A stretch of 64,000 nt of DNA from Methylobacterium isbiliense (GCF_022179325.1 NZ_BPQQ01000040.1:1-64000), one strand, 5' to 3'; counted from the stretch's first letter, positions 26,776-35,786 are shown. Program-made: numbers and translations. The notes: generated by a model from the letters alone, not told the origin.

Positions 26776-28041
26776 TCAGTTCGCGGCCGAGCCGGCCTTG
26801 ACGAAGCTCGGGAAGGTGATCTTGCCGTTGGCCACCTGCGGCGGCCAGACGGCGAGCTGCTTGCCGTCCTGCCACTGCATCATCATGCCGGAGACGAGGC
26901 CGGGGCCGTACTTGATCGAGTGGGTGAAGTCGTCCTCGCGGCCGTAGAACTGGATGCGCCCGAGCGTGCCCTCCCAGTCGGTCTTCTCCAGCGCCTCGAC
27001 CAGCTTGTCGGGATCGGTCGAGCCCGCGCGCCGCACGGCATCGGTGATGTAGTAGACCTCGTCGTAGGCGGTGTAGCCAGCATAGCTCGGGTAGTTGCCG
27101 TACTTGGCCTTGAAGGCCTCCGCGAAGGGCGCGGTCTTCGGGGTGACGTTGGTGCCCGGGGCGGCGAACATCTCGAACAGCACGCCCTCGGTCGCGCCGT
27201 TCGTCTCCTTCCAGAAGGTGGCGTTGGTGGCCTGCGAGGCGATGCCGATCATCGGGATCGGCACCTGCTGGCTCCTCCACTGCACGGTCGGCTGCACGCC
27301 GACATGCGAGATGCCGGTGACGATCACGTCGGGCTTGGCGCCCTCGATGCGGCTGAAGATCGGGTTGAAGTCGGTGGTGCTCGGCGAGAAGCGGATGTGG
27401 TCGAGCACCTTGAGGCCGACCTTGGGCAGGCATTCCTTGTAGCCCTCGTCGAGGGGCTTGGTCCACGCCGCGTCCTCGCTCATGATCACGGCGGTCTTCA
27501 TCTGCCGGCCCTCGACGAGGATCGCCTTGGCGGCGTCGCAGACCGCCTGCGACTGGGCCTTCGAGGTCAGGTAGCCGTGGAAGGAGTACTTGTTGCGGGC
27601 ATAGTCCTTGTGGACGTTGAGCGGGATCTCGTTGGAGGCCGCGCCCGGCGTGATGAAGGGCATCTTCAGGCGCGCCGACCACGGCTGGAGGGCGAGCACC
27701 ACCTCGCTGATGTAGCTCGCGATGACGGCGTGGACCTTGTCCTCGCTGGCCGCGCGCTGGAAGGCGCGGACCGAATCCGCCGCCGAACTCTTGTTGTCGT
27801 AGGTGACGAGTTCGACCTTGCGCCCGTCGATGCCGCCCTTGGCGTTGATCTCGTCGGCGGCGATCTGGGCCGCCTGCGGGATCGAGGCGCCGGCAAGCGC
27901 CTGGGCCTCGGCGATCACCGCGATGCGGATCGGGTCCGCGGCCTGGACCGTTGACGTGACGGCATGGCTGCCGATCAGGACGGTCGAGGCGAGAAGCGCA
28001 CGGACGAGCCGCCGCGTCGCGGCAGGCGCGAGTTTCCTCAT
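26776..28041 (-). CDS. LIV-type periplasmic substrate-binding protein (operon 2)
   Basis: 421 residues. Sec-type signal peptide (LVRALLASTVLIGSHAVTST, cleavage near VQAAD), then a type I periplasmic-binding fold: IRIAVIAEAQALAGASIPQA, ELVTYDNKSSAADSVRAF, PFITPGAASNEI, and ATNATFWKETNGATEGVLFE in the C-terminal lobe. GGAAA lies ahead of the ATG at 28041. The next genes upstream on the strand encode a cupin and an SDR, suggesting a substrate that these enzymes modify. It has its own promoter region at 28094-28121. Confidence 0.9.
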   Translation of the reverse strand: MRKLAPAATRRLVRALLASTVLIGSHAVTSTVQAADPIRIAVIAEAQALAGASIPQAAQIAADEINAKGGIDGRKVELVTYDNKSSAADSVRAFQRAASEDKVHAVIASYISEVVLALQPWSARLKMPFITPGAASNEIPLNVHKDYARNKYSFHGYLTSKAQSQAVCDAAKAILVEGRQMKTAVIMSEDAAWTKPLDEGYKECLPKVGLKVLDHIRFSPSTTDFNPIFSRIEGAKPDVIVTGISHVGVQPTVQWRSQQVPIPMIGIASQATNATFWKETNGATEGVLFEMFAAPGTNVTPKTAPFAEAFKAKYGNYPSYAGYTAYDEVYYITDAVRRAGSTDPDKLVEALEKTDWEGTLGRIQFYGREDDFTHSIKYGPGLVSGMMMQWQDGKQLAVWPPQVANGKITFPSFVKAGSAAN

Positions 28042-28093
28042 GGCGTTTCCTCTCCGATGCCGCTGATTGTATTGGTATTGCGGCGCGGACCGG

Positions 28094-28121
28094 AGTGTAG
28101 CGCGGTCGATTGTTATAACAA
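28094..28121 (-). promoter_or_regulatory. Promoter with overlapping palindrome TTGTTATAACAA (operon 2)
   Basis: The perfect 12-base palindrome occupies 28110-28121. On the minus strand its second half, TTGTTA (28121-28116), can act as a -35 box, 16 bases from TACACT (28099-28094), giving a start about 45 bases before the binding-protein gene. The palindrome resembles FadR-type GntR operators (TTGT..ACAA form). No GntR gene is in the window. Confidence 0.5.
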
Positions 28122-28205
28122 GCGGGCGGGTCCGCCTTCGCGGCGATGCCTGCCGCCGCGCCGCCGAGCCATCGAATTTCTGCATGGCTCGGCGCGGGCG
28201 AGGCC

Positions 28206-28724
28206 TCAGCGCACGAAGCGGCTGACGTAGTCGGCGCCGAGACCCGCCTGCGTATAGTGGCGGCGGCACATCTCGATCTTGGTGAAGACGTCCTCGTAGC
28301 CGGTCTGGCGGCCCCAAGGGTCGACGTAGATCATCACGCCGGTGATGTGGAAGAGCGTGATCATCTCGGGGCAATCGTCCGGCACCACGAGCGTGTGCGT
28401 CTCGCCGGGCGGCTCGAACACGTAGGATCCGGTCTCGGCCACCCAGTCGTGTTCGAGGTAGTGCCAGCGCCCGCGCAGCACGTGGCCATGCACCGGCGCG
28501 GGGTGCCGGTGGCGGCTCAGCACGCCGGCCCGGCGCACCCGCAGCAGGTTCACCCAGTAGCCCTGGGAGGCGTTGAGGCAGAGCGGCCGGAACCAGACGT
28601 TCTCGGCCTGCGGCACCCAGATCCGCTCGTCCTCGGGGATCGCCTGCGGCTCCACGATCTCCACGCCGGCCTCCGGCGGGAAGGGGAGCTGGTAGGGCAT
28701 GCGGCGCTCGTCGGTCTCGGACAT
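28206..28724 (-). CDS. Cupin, 2,4'-dihydroxyacetophenone dioxygenase-like
   Basis: 172 residues, single beta-barrel cupin. The metal site is visible in SRHRHPAPVHGHVLRGRWHY (two His pairs) and the second motif in PPGETHTLVV. The flanks (VWFRPLCLNASQGYWVNLLR, MIYVDPWGRQTGYEDVF) match the 2,4'-dihydroxyacetophenone dioxygenase family, which cleaves a C-C bond of hydroxyaryl ketones. Many relatives have no tested substrate, so the activity is not certain. It lies 27 bases after the SDR gene and 164 bases before the binding-protein gene. Confidence 0.78.
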   Translation of the reverse strand: MSETDERRMPYQLPFPPEAGVEIVEPQAIPEDERIWVPQAENVWFRPLCLNASQGYWVNLLRVRRAGVLSRHRHPAPVHGHVLRGRWHYLEHDWVAETGSYVFEPPGETHTLVVPDDCPEMITLFHITGVMIYVDPWGRQTGYEDVFTKIEMCRRHYTQAGLGADYVSRFVR

Positions 28725-28751
28725 GGTTCTTGGTCTCCGTCAGGGCGCCGC

Positions 28752-29465
28752 TCAGGCGATGAGGTAGCCGCCGTCCACCGGCAGCACGGTGCCGGTGATG
28801 AAGGCGGCGGCGGGGGAGCAGAGGAACACGACCGCGCCCGCGACGTCCTCCGGTCGGCCCCAGCGGCCGAGCGGCGTGCGGGCGAGGATCGGGCCGGAGC
28901 GGCCGGGGTCGTCCTGCAGGGCCTGGGTCAGCGGCGTGGCGATCCAGCCCGGCGCCACGGCGTTGACCCGGATGCCATCGGGCGCCCAGCCGATGGCGAG
29001 GCTCTTGGTGAGCTGGGCGATGCCGCCCTTGCTGGCGCTGTAGGCCGGCACCAGCCCGCCGCCGAAGAAGCTCAGCATCGAGGCGACGGTGACGATGGCG
29101 CCGCGGGACTGCGCCAGCAGCGGCCGGCAGGCGGTGCACAGGCGCATCGTGCCGGTGAGGTTGACGGCGATCACCTGCTCGAAGACGGGCAGGTCGTACT
29201 CGGCGCCCCGGCGGATGATCCCGGCGGCGTTCACCAGGATGTCGAGGCGCTCGAACCCCGCCGCCAGCGCCTGCACGCTGTCGGGGTCGGCGACGTCGAG
29301 GGCGCGGGCGGGCGCGCCGGCCTCGTCCCGCACGCCCTCGCCGCCCGTGAGGTCGGCGACGATCACCTCGGCGCCCGCCTCCCGCAGCCCGGCCGCGATC
29401 CCGGCCCCGATCCCGCTCATGCCGCCCGTCACCAGCGCGGTGCGGCCCGTCAGGTCCATCCTCAT
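28752..29465 (-). CDS. Short-chain dehydrogenase/reductase (SDR)
   Basis: 237 residues, classical SDR. Cofactor loop TGGMSGIGAGIA, Asp in VADL at the end of strand 2 (favours NAD), NAAG, catalytic Ser in VASM, then YSASK with catalytic Tyr and Lys, and PGWIATPL. Oxidises an alcohol or reduces a ketone; substrate unknown. GGGAGG precedes both the ATG at 29465 and one at 29459, and the latter has the better spacing. First gene of the SDR-cupin-transporter run, divergent from the iron-type alcohol dehydrogenase. Confidence 0.88.
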   Translation of the reverse strand: MRMDLTGRTALVTGGMSGIGAGIAAGLREAGAEVIVADLTGGEGVRDEAGAPARALDVADPDSVQALAAGFERLDILVNAAGIIRRGAEYDLPVFEQVIAVNLTGTMRLCTACRPLLAQSRGAIVTVASMLSFFGGGLVPAYSASKGGIAQLTKSLAIGWAPDGIRVNAVAPGWIATPLTQALQDDPGRSGPILARTPLGRWGRPEDVAGAVVFLCSPAAAFITGTVLPVDGGYLIA

Positions 29466-29637
29466 GGCGCCTCCCGATCGTCTCGTTGCGACCGTTATCT
29501 CACAGGCTGCGCGCCGCACGCACGCGCGGCGGTCAGGGCGGCCATGCCGGCCGGAAGTGGTCCGCGGCCCGCATCCGGTGCTAACGAGCGCGAACGAGCC
29601 GGCGCAGGGAACGCCGGCCGGGGAGGAGACGGGCGGC

Positions 29638-30777
29638 ATGGGCCTCATCACCTATCTCACACGCATCCAGTTCGAGCGCGGCGCGATCCGGCTGATCCCG
29701 GAGGAACTCGCGCTGCTCGGCGCGCGCCGGCCGCTGATCGTGACCGACCGGGGCGTCGTCGCGGCGGGGCTCGTCGCGCGGATCGTGGCGACGCACGCCG
29801 CCCTCGCCGAGGCGCCGGTCTTCGACGCGACGCCGGAGAATCCCACCGAGGCCGCGGTGCTGGCGGCCCGGGACCTGTTTCGCGCGCGCGGCTGCGACGC
29901 GGTGCTGGCCATCGGCGGCGGCTCGCCCCTCGACCTCGCCAAGGGCGTGGCCCTGATGGCGACCCACGCCGAGCCGCTGTCGCACTACGCGGCGGTGCTC
30001 GGCGGCCTGCCGCGCATCCGCGCCGACCAGCCCCCCGTCCTGGCGGTGCCCACCACCGCGGGGACCGGCAGCGAGGTCGGGCGCGCGGCGCTGATCACCC
30101 TCGCGGACGGGCGCAAGCTCGGCTTCATCGCCCCCTCGCTGATCCCGAACGTCGCGATCTGCGACCCCGACCTGACGCTCGGCCTGCCGCCTCACCTCAC
30201 CGCGGCGACCGGCATGGACGCGGTCACGCACTGCATCGAGACGTATCTCAGCCCGCGCGACAACCCGCCCGCGGAGGCGATCGCCCTCGACGGGCTGAAG
30301 CGCGCGATCCCGGCGCTGCGGCGGGCCTACCGGGACGGCCACGACATCCCGGCGCGCGAGGCGATGATGATGGCCGCGCTCGAAGGCGGCATGACCTTCC
30401 AGAAGGGGCTCGGCGCGGTCCACTCGATGTCCCACGCGCTCGGCGGGCGCAAGATGCAGCCCCTGCACCACGGCACCCTCAACGCCGTGATCCTGCCGCA
30501 CGTGCTGCGCTTCAACGCGCCGGCCTGCGAGGCGAAGTACGCGGCCCTGCGCGAGGCGATGGGCCTCGCCCCCGGCGCCGACCTCGCCGAGGCGGTCGAG
30601 GCCCTCAACCGCGACCTCGGCCTGCCCCGGACACTCGCCGAGATGGGCGTCACCGCCGAGGAATGCGAGGCGCTGGTGCCCTGGGCGGTGGAGGACCACT
30701 CGACGGCGACGAACGGGCGCCCCGTCGGCGCGGAGGAACTGCGGAGGCTGTTCGCGGCGGCGTTGCGGGGGTCCTGA
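29638..30777 (+). CDS. Iron-containing alcohol dehydrogenase
   Basis: 379 residues, group III (Fe-ADH) family. NAD site IGGGSPLDLAKG; TTAGTGSEVG; metal-site residues in GMDAVTHCIETYLS, in GAVHSMSHALGG and in PLHHGTLNAV. GGGAGGAG lies well placed before the ATG. It oxidises or reduces a small alcohol/aldehyde or hydroxyacid; substrate not predictable. Divergent from the SDR gene by 172 bases, so likely part of the same catabolic module. Confidence 0.9.
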   Translation: MGLITYLTRIQFERGAIRLIPEELALLGARRPLIVTDRGVVAAGLVARIVATHAALAEAPVFDATPENPTEAAVLAARDLFRARGCDAVLAIGGGSPLDLAKGVALMATHAEPLSHYAAVLGGLPRIRADQPPVLAVPTTAGTGSEVGRAALITLADGRKLGFIAPSLIPNVAICDPDLTLGLPPHLTAATGMDAVTHCIETYLSPRDNPPAEAIALDGLKRAIPALRRAYRDGHDIPAREAMMMAALEGGMTFQKGLGAVHSMSHALGGRKMQPLHHGTLNAVILPHVLRFNAPACEAKYAALREAMGLAPGADLAEAVEALNRDLGLPRTLAEMGVTAEECEALVPWAVEDHSTATNGRPVGAEELRRLFAAALRGS

Positions 30778-30810
30778 CGACCTCCCCCGAGGAAGGCGGC
30801 GGGCGCGCCG

Positions 30811-31854
30811 TCACCGCCGCGCGGCCAGGTCGTCCGCCACCGCGCGGATCACCTCGCCCGCCCGCGCGATGCCGGCGCGGTCGACCTCGAGGCTCGCGGT
30901 CGCCCGGATCATCTCCTCGCCGATCGCCCGCACCCGCACCTCTTCCGCGAGGCAGGCGGCGGCGAAGGCCGAGGCGGTGACGCCGAGCCCGGCCACCGAG
31001 AAGCACAGGATGTTCGACTGGCCCGCCGTCTCGTCGAAGGCGAGGCCGGGCGCGTCGGCGATCGCCGCGTGCAGGCGGCGGGCATTCGCGTTGTCCTCGG
31101 CGAGCTGGTCCATGTGGTGGTCGAGCGCGTAGAGGCCCGCCGCGGCGAGCACGCCGCTCTGGCGCAGGGCGCCGCCGAGCCGGTACTTCCAGCGCCACGC
31201 CTCGGTGACGAAGTCCCGGCTGCCGCACAGCACCGCGCCGACCGGGCAGCCGAGCCCCTTGCTCAGGTCGATCCAGGCGCTGTCGAACCCCGCCGCGTAG
31301 GCGTCCGCCGGGATGCCCGTGGCCACGACCGCGTTGAGGAGCCGCGCCCCGTCGATATGCGCCTTGAGGCCGTGCGCGTGGGCGAGGTCGCGGATCGCCC
31401 GCATGGTGCCGAGGTCCCAGACCGTGCCGCCGGAGAAGCTCGTGGTCTGCTCGATCGAGATCAGGGCCGAGCGCGGTGCGGTGCGCTGCGGGACCCGGAT
31501 CGCGCCTTCCGCCTGCGCGAGCGTGTAGAGGCCGACCCGCGTCGGCAGCGCCCGCACCGACACGCCGCCGATCGCCGCCGCGCCCGCGGCCTCGGTGTTG
31601 TAGATGTGCGACTGGTCGTCGACGATGATCTCGTCGCCGGCCCGCGTCTGCACCAGGATCGAGACGAGGTTGCACATCGTGCCGGAGGGCATGAACACGC
31701 CGTCCTCCAGGCCGAGCAGCGCCGCCACGCGCTCGCACAGCGCGTTCGTGGTCGGATCGGAGCCCGACTGCTCGTCGCCGACCTCGGCCCGCGCCATCGC
31801 CTCGCGCATGCCCGGCGTCGGCCGGGTCTGCGTATCGCTGAAGAGATCGATCAT
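30811..31854 (-). CDS. Threonine aldolase-family PLP enzyme
   Basis: 347 residues. Begins IDLFSDTQTRPTPGMREAMA, the family's usual start, which fixes the ATG at 31854. PLP-site landmarks: FMPSGTMCNL, HIYNTEAAG, AHIDGARLLNA, and the Schiff-base lysine in WIDLSKGLGCPVGAV. Family members cleave L-threonine/allo-threonine to glycine and acetaldehyde, or other beta-hydroxy amino acids. Convergent with the alcohol dehydrogenase, with 33 bases between the two ends. Confidence 0.9.
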   Translation of the reverse strand: MIDLFSDTQTRPTPGMREAMARAEVGDEQSGSDPTTNALCERVAALLGLEDGVFMPSGTMCNLVSILVQTRAGDEIIVDDQSHIYNTEAAGAAAIGGVSVRALPTRVGLYTLAQAEGAIRVPQRTAPRSALISIEQTTSFSGGTVWDLGTMRAIRDLAHAHGLKAHIDGARLLNAVVATGIPADAYAAGFDSAWIDLSKGLGCPVGAVLCGSRDFVTEAWRWKYRLGGALRQSGVLAAAGLYALDHHMDQLAEDNANARRLHAAIADAPGLAFDETAGQSNILCFSVAGLGVTASAFAAACLAEEVRVRAIGEEMIRATASLEVDRAGIARAGEVIRAVADDLAARR

Positions 31855-32064
31855 CACCGCGTGCGCGCCTCGTGGAGCAGGTGGGGAGTCTTGCCGTCTG
31901 CGGCGGATCGGCCGCGTCGCGGATTCGCGGTTCCCATGATACCGGAACCTCGGTCGCGGGAGGACCCGCGCCCGCCGCGACGTGAGGCGCGCTCGCCGAA
32001 CCTTCCAGGGCCGACATCGACGGTTGGGTCGGTGCATCGGCCGGCTGCGCTGCCGACGCAACCA

Positions 32065-32112
32065 TCGGACGCCTACGTCCGAATTCGTTTGACTCTCGGA
32101 CGTCTGTGTCCG
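32065..32112 (+). promoter_or_regulatory. Twin dyad operators upstream of hicA
   Basis: Two 17-base near-identical sites, TCGGACGCCTACGTCCG (32065-32081) and TCGGACGTCTGTGTCCG (32096-32112), start 31 bases apart. Each is an inverted repeat (CGGAC..GTCCG). A -35-like TTGACT (32089-32094) lies between them. HicB proteins with a C-terminal DNA-binding domain repress their own operon, so these are probable HicB operators. Confidence 0.6.
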
Positions 32113-32144
32113 GCATCCCGTCCGCGGCAGCGGAGGCGGAGGGG

Positions 32145-32408
32145 ATGAAGCGGGAGGATCTGATCCGGGACCTTCGCCGATAAGCCAGGAAGAACAATCT
32201 GGAATTTGCAGTGTTGAAGGACAGAGGGGCGGGCTCTCACTACATGGTCAGACTCGGAGACCACGTGACGATCGTGCAGAACGGTGAGTTGAGTCCCCTG
32301 ATGGTTCGCAGGATCTGCAATCAGCCGAAGATCGATCCGAACCGGCTTCAGGATGGCAGCACCCGGTTCTGGCCTGCCGTTCAGGACCGGCGGCGAGGAG
32401 GTCGCGCG
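32145..32408 (+). pseudogene. hicA: hicA toxin gene with premature stop
   Basis: ATG at 32145 has GGAGG upstream and reads MKREDLIRDLRR, then TAA at 32181-32183. The same frame continues RKNNLEFAVLKDRGAGSHYM, VTIVQNGELSP and RRICNQ, which is the rest of a HicA double-stranded-RNA-binding-type toxin, with the catalytic histidine expected in GSH. After the stop the frame has no further stop and runs into hicB in phase. Reinitiation at GTG 32211 would lose the first helix and strand. Probably an inactive toxin; a single-base change in codon 13 explains it. Confidence 0.7.
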
Positions 32409-32858
32409 ATGGAACAGGAATGGGTCTACGGCTACGCCTTGCGGGAGGAGGAGGGAGAGATCCACGCCTACGCCTCGGCCGCCCCCGAGGCGATCGTGTC
32501 GGGTGCGACGCGTGAAGAGGCCGCACAGGCGATGCGCGACGCCTTGACCGCAGCCGTGCGCGGACGGATCAAGCTGGGACTCGATCTGGTGCCGCCGGCA
32601 GCGCCGGACGCCGACGAACGGGAGGTTTTCATTCTGCCCGCAGCGCTCGCCGCCAAGGCGACCCTCTACACGGCGTGGAAAGCCTCCGGCCTGTCCAAGG
32701 TGGCGCTCGGAGCTCGGATCGGCTGCGCGGAGAAGGAAGTGCGCCGCATCCTCGATCCCGACTATCCGACCGGCCTCGCGCGCAGGGAGCAGGTGGCCCG
32801 GGCACTCGGGGTGGAACTGGTGGTCGGCGCCCGGCCGGCCGCCGCCGTCGCGGCCTGA
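32409..32858 (+). CDS. hicB: HicB antitoxin
   Basis: 149 residues. The N-terminal HicB RNase H-like fold (WVYGYALREEEGEIHAYASA, SGATREEAAQAMRDAL) is followed by a C-terminal HTH (YTAWKASGLSKVALGARIGC, KEVRRILDPDYPTGLARREQ). Normally it neutralises HicA and represses the operon at sites such as 32065-32112. The partner toxin is broken, so this may persist as a repressor only. It ends 18 bases before the FAD/Fe-S dehydrogenase gene, which could therefore be under the same promoter. Confidence 0.85.
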   Translation: MEQEWVYGYALREEEGEIHAYASAAPEAIVSGATREEAAQAMRDALTAAVRGRIKLGLDLVPPAAPDADEREVFILPAALAAKATLYTAWKASGLSKVALGARIGCAEKEVRRILDPDYPTGLARREQVARALGVELVVGARPAAAVAA

Positions 32859-32876
32859 TCGGCCCCAGGATATTTC

Positions 32877-35786
32877 ATGACAGCACACATGCAGCCGAAT
32901 TCCGGACTGGCCCGGCGGCTGGCGGCCTCCCTGCAGGGGGAGGTGCGGTTCGACGCCTTCACCCGCGGGCGCTACGCCACCGATGCCTCGATCTACCAGA
33001 TCATGCCGGCGGGCGTGGTCTTCCCCAAGAGCCGCGACGACATCGCGGCGACCCTGACGGCCGCGGCCGAGCACGGCCTGCCCGTCATCCTGCGCGGCGG
33101 GGGCACCTCGCAGAACGGGCAGCCGATCGGCACCGGCCTCGTGGTGGATTGCTCGCGCCACCTCGGCGCCGTCACGGCCTACGATCCCGAGGCCGGCACG
33201 GTCACGGTGGAGCCCGGCCTCGTCCTGGAGCGGCTGAACGCGCGGGTGAAGGCGGACGGCTGGTTCTTCCCCGTCGAGCCCTCCACGGCGAGCCGCTGCA
33301 CCATCGGCGGCATGGCCGGCAACAATTCCTGCGGCGCCCGCTCGCTGCGCTACGGCAAGATGAGCGACAACGTCCTGGCGATCGAGGCCTTGTTCCCCGA
33401 CGGCGAGGCCTTCGGCTTCGGCCTCACCGGCAACGAGGGGCTCGGCGTCGCGGGATCGGCCCGCGCCCAGGATCTCGCCCGGCGGATGCTCGCCCTCGCC
33501 GACCGGAACCGCGACGAGATCGCGCTGCGCTATCCGAAGGTGCAGCGCCGGGTCGGCGGCTACAATCTCGACGCGCTGGTCGCGCCGCGGCCGAACCTCG
33601 CCCATCTCCTCGTCGGCTCGGAGGGGACGCTCGCCGCGACCACCGCGGTGACGCTGCAGCTCGCGCGCCTGCCGACGCACCGCGTCATGGGCGTATGCCA
33701 CTTCCCCTCGTTCCGCGCCGCGATGGAGACCACGCGGCACATCGTCGATCTCGGCCCCGCGGCGGTCGAACTCGTCGACAACAACGTGCTGGTGCTCGGG
33801 GCCGACATCCCGCTGTTTCGCACCACGCTCGCCGACATCACCCGCGGCCAGCCGAACTGCCTGCTGCTCACCGAGTTCGCGGGCGACGACCGCGACAGCC
33901 TCGCGCGCGACCTCGCGCGGCTCGACGCCTGCATGGCCGACCACGGCTTCCCGGACGCGGTGGTCGCCGTGACCGAGCCCGTGCGCCAGCGCGCGGTCTG
34001 GGAGGTGCGCGAGGCCTGCCTCAACATCATGATGTCGATGAAGGGCGACGCCAAGCCGATCTCCTTCATCGAGGATTGCGCGGTGCCCCTGGAGCATCTC
34101 GCCGACTACACGGACGCCGTCACGGCGGTGTTCGAGAAGCACGGCACGCGGGGCACGTGGTACGCGCACGCCTCGGTCGGCTGCCTGCACGTGCGCCCGA
34201 TCCTCGACCTCAAGCAGGCCGGGGGCGTCGCCCGGATGCGTGCCATCGCGGAGGAGACCGCCGAGCTGGTGCGGCGCTTCAAGGGCTCCTATTCGGGCGA
34301 GCACGGGGACGGCATCTCGCGCTCCGAGTTCGTCGCCCCGCTGTTCGGGCCGGTCCTCGCCTCCGCCTTCGAGACCGTGAAGGACGCTTTCGATCCCGAC
34401 AACCGCCTGAATCCCGGCAAGATCGTGCGCCCGCTGCGGATGGACGACCGCAGCCTGATGCGCTTTGCGCCCGGTTACGCGGCGACGCAGCCGGCGGCCC
34501 CCGTTCTCGACTGGTCGGACTGGGGCGGGTTCGGCGGCGCGGTCGAGATGTGCAACAACAACGGCACCTGCCGGAAGCTCGCGGGCGGGGCGATGTGCCC
34601 GTCCTACCGCGTCACGCGCGACGAGCAGCACCTCACCCGCGGCCGGGCCAACTCGCTGCGGCTGGCGATGTCGGGCCAGCTCGGCCCGGACGCCTTCACC
34701 AGCCCCGAGCTGAAGCGCACGCTCGACCTCTGCGTCTCCTGCAAGGCCTGCCGCCGCGAATGCCCGACCGGCGTCGACATGGCCCGGATGAAGATCGAGT
34801 TCCTGCACCACTACCATGCCCGGCACGGCCTGCCGCTGGCCGAGCGCCTCGTGGCCGAGCTGCCGCGCTACGCCGGCCTCGCCGCCCGGCTCGCGCCGCT
34901 GCTCAACTGGCGCGACCGCGTGCCGGCGCTGGCGCGCCTCTCCGAGCGGGTGCTGGGCCTGTCGGCGCGCCGCTCGCTGCCGGCGTGGCGCCGGCCCTGG
35001 CGCGAGACCGGGGCGACGGCGAGCCCGGGCGATGTCGTGGGCGATTCCCGCGACGTCGTGCTGTTCGCCGACACCTTCAACCGGGCCTTCGAGCGCGAGA
35101 ACCTGGAGGCGGCCGAGCGGGTGCTGCGCGCCGCCGGCTACCGCCTGCACCGGGTGGCGCCGCCGACCCGGCGGCCGCTCTGCTGCGGCCGCACGTGGCT
35201 CGCCTCCGGCCAGACCGGGCGGGCGCGCGAGGAGGCGCAGCGCAGCCGCGAGGCGCTCCTGCCCTTCGTGCGGGCCGGGGCCCGCATCGTCGGGCTGGAG
35301 CCTTCCTGCCTGCTCACCTTCCGCGACGAGGCCCTGGCGCTCGATCCCGGCGAGGCGGCGCGGGAGCTGGCCGGCGCCGCCCTGCTGTTCGAGGAGCTGC
35401 TCGCCGCCGACCTCGCGGCGGGGCGCATCACCCTCCCGCTCGGCGATCAGGGCGGACGCGTCGCGCACCTGCACGGGCACTGCCACCAGAAGGCGTTCGG
35501 CGCCATGGGCGCGGTGGAGAGCGTGCTGCGCCGCGTGCCGGGCCTCGACCTGCGGGTGATCGAGTCGAGCTGCTGCGGCATGGCGGGGGCCTTCGGCTAC
35601 CGCCCCGACACGGTCGACGTCTCGTTCGCGATGGCCGAGCTGTCGCTGTTTCCGGCCCTGCGCGCGGCCGGCCCCGACGATCTCGTGGTCGCGGACGGGA
35701 CGAGCTGCCGCCACCAGATCCGCGACGGGGTGGACCGGGAGGCGCTGCACGTGGCGCGCGTGCTCGACGCGGCGCTGGCGCCCTGA
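32877..35786 (+). CDS. FAD/Fe-S 2-hydroxyacid dehydrogenase, GlcD-GlcF type fusion (YdiJ-like)
   Basis: 969 residues. An FAD-binding domain (about 40-270; ILRGGGTSQNGQPIGTG, GGMAGNNSCGARSLRYGKM) and a FAD-linked oxidase C-terminal domain (HASVGCLHVRPILDL, YSGEHGDGISRSEFV, NPGKIV) are followed by Fe-S motifs (CVSCKACRRECPTG and an upstream CNNNGTCRKL..MC cluster) and CCG domains (CCGRTW, HLHGHCHQKA, SSCCGMAGAFG). It oxidises a D-2-hydroxyacid (lactate, glycolate or 2-hydroxyglutarate are family substrates) and feeds electrons onward. Length matches YdiJ. Directly follows hicB. Confidence 0.88.
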   Translation: MTAHMQPNSGLARRLAASLQGEVRFDAFTRGRYATDASIYQIMPAGVVFPKSRDDIAATLTAAAEHGLPVILRGGGTSQNGQPIGTGLVVDCSRHLGAVTAYDPEAGTVTVEPGLVLERLNARVKADGWFFPVEPSTASRCTIGGMAGNNSCGARSLRYGKMSDNVLAIEALFPDGEAFGFGLTGNEGLGVAGSARAQDLARRMLALADRNRDEIALRYPKVQRRVGGYNLDALVAPRPNLAHLLVGSEGTLAATTAVTLQLARLPTHRVMGVCHFPSFRAAMETTRHIVDLGPAAVELVDNNVLVLGADIPLFRTTLADITRGQPNCLLLTEFAGDDRDSLARDLARLDACMADHGFPDAVVAVTEPVRQRAVWEVREACLNIMMSMKGDAKPISFIEDCAVPLEHLADYTDAVTAVFEKHGTRGTWYAHASVGCLHVRPILDLKQAGGVARMRAIAEETAELVRRFKGSYSGEHGDGISRSEFVAPLFGPVLASAFETVKDAFDPDNRLNPGKIVRPLRMDDRSLMRFAPGYAATQPAAPVLDWSDWGGFGGAVEMCNNNGTCRKLAGGAMCPSYRVTRDEQHLTRGRANSLRLAMSGQLGPDAFTSPELKRTLDLCVSCKACRRECPTGVDMARMKIEFLHHYHARHGLPLAERLVAELPRYAGLAARLAPLLNWRDRVPALARLSERVLGLSARRSLPAWRRPWRETGATASPGDVVGDSRDVVLFADTFNRAFERENLEAAERVLRAAGYRLHRVAPPTRRPLCCGRTWLASGQTGRAREEAQRSREALLPFVRAGARIVGLEPSCLLTFRDEALALDPGEAARELAGAALLFEELLAADLAAGRITLPLGDQGGRVAHLHGHCHQKAFGAMGAVESVLRRVPGLDLRVIESSCCGMAGAFGYRPDTVDVSFAMAELSLFPALRAAGPDDLVVADGTSCRHQIRDGVDREALHVARVLDAALAP

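Noticed and set aside
32211-32858. Single 215-residue protein spanning the hicA remnant and hicB
   Set aside because: The frame is open, but HicB has its own ATG at 32409 and the standard length; a HicA-HicB fusion would be unprecedented to my knowledge.
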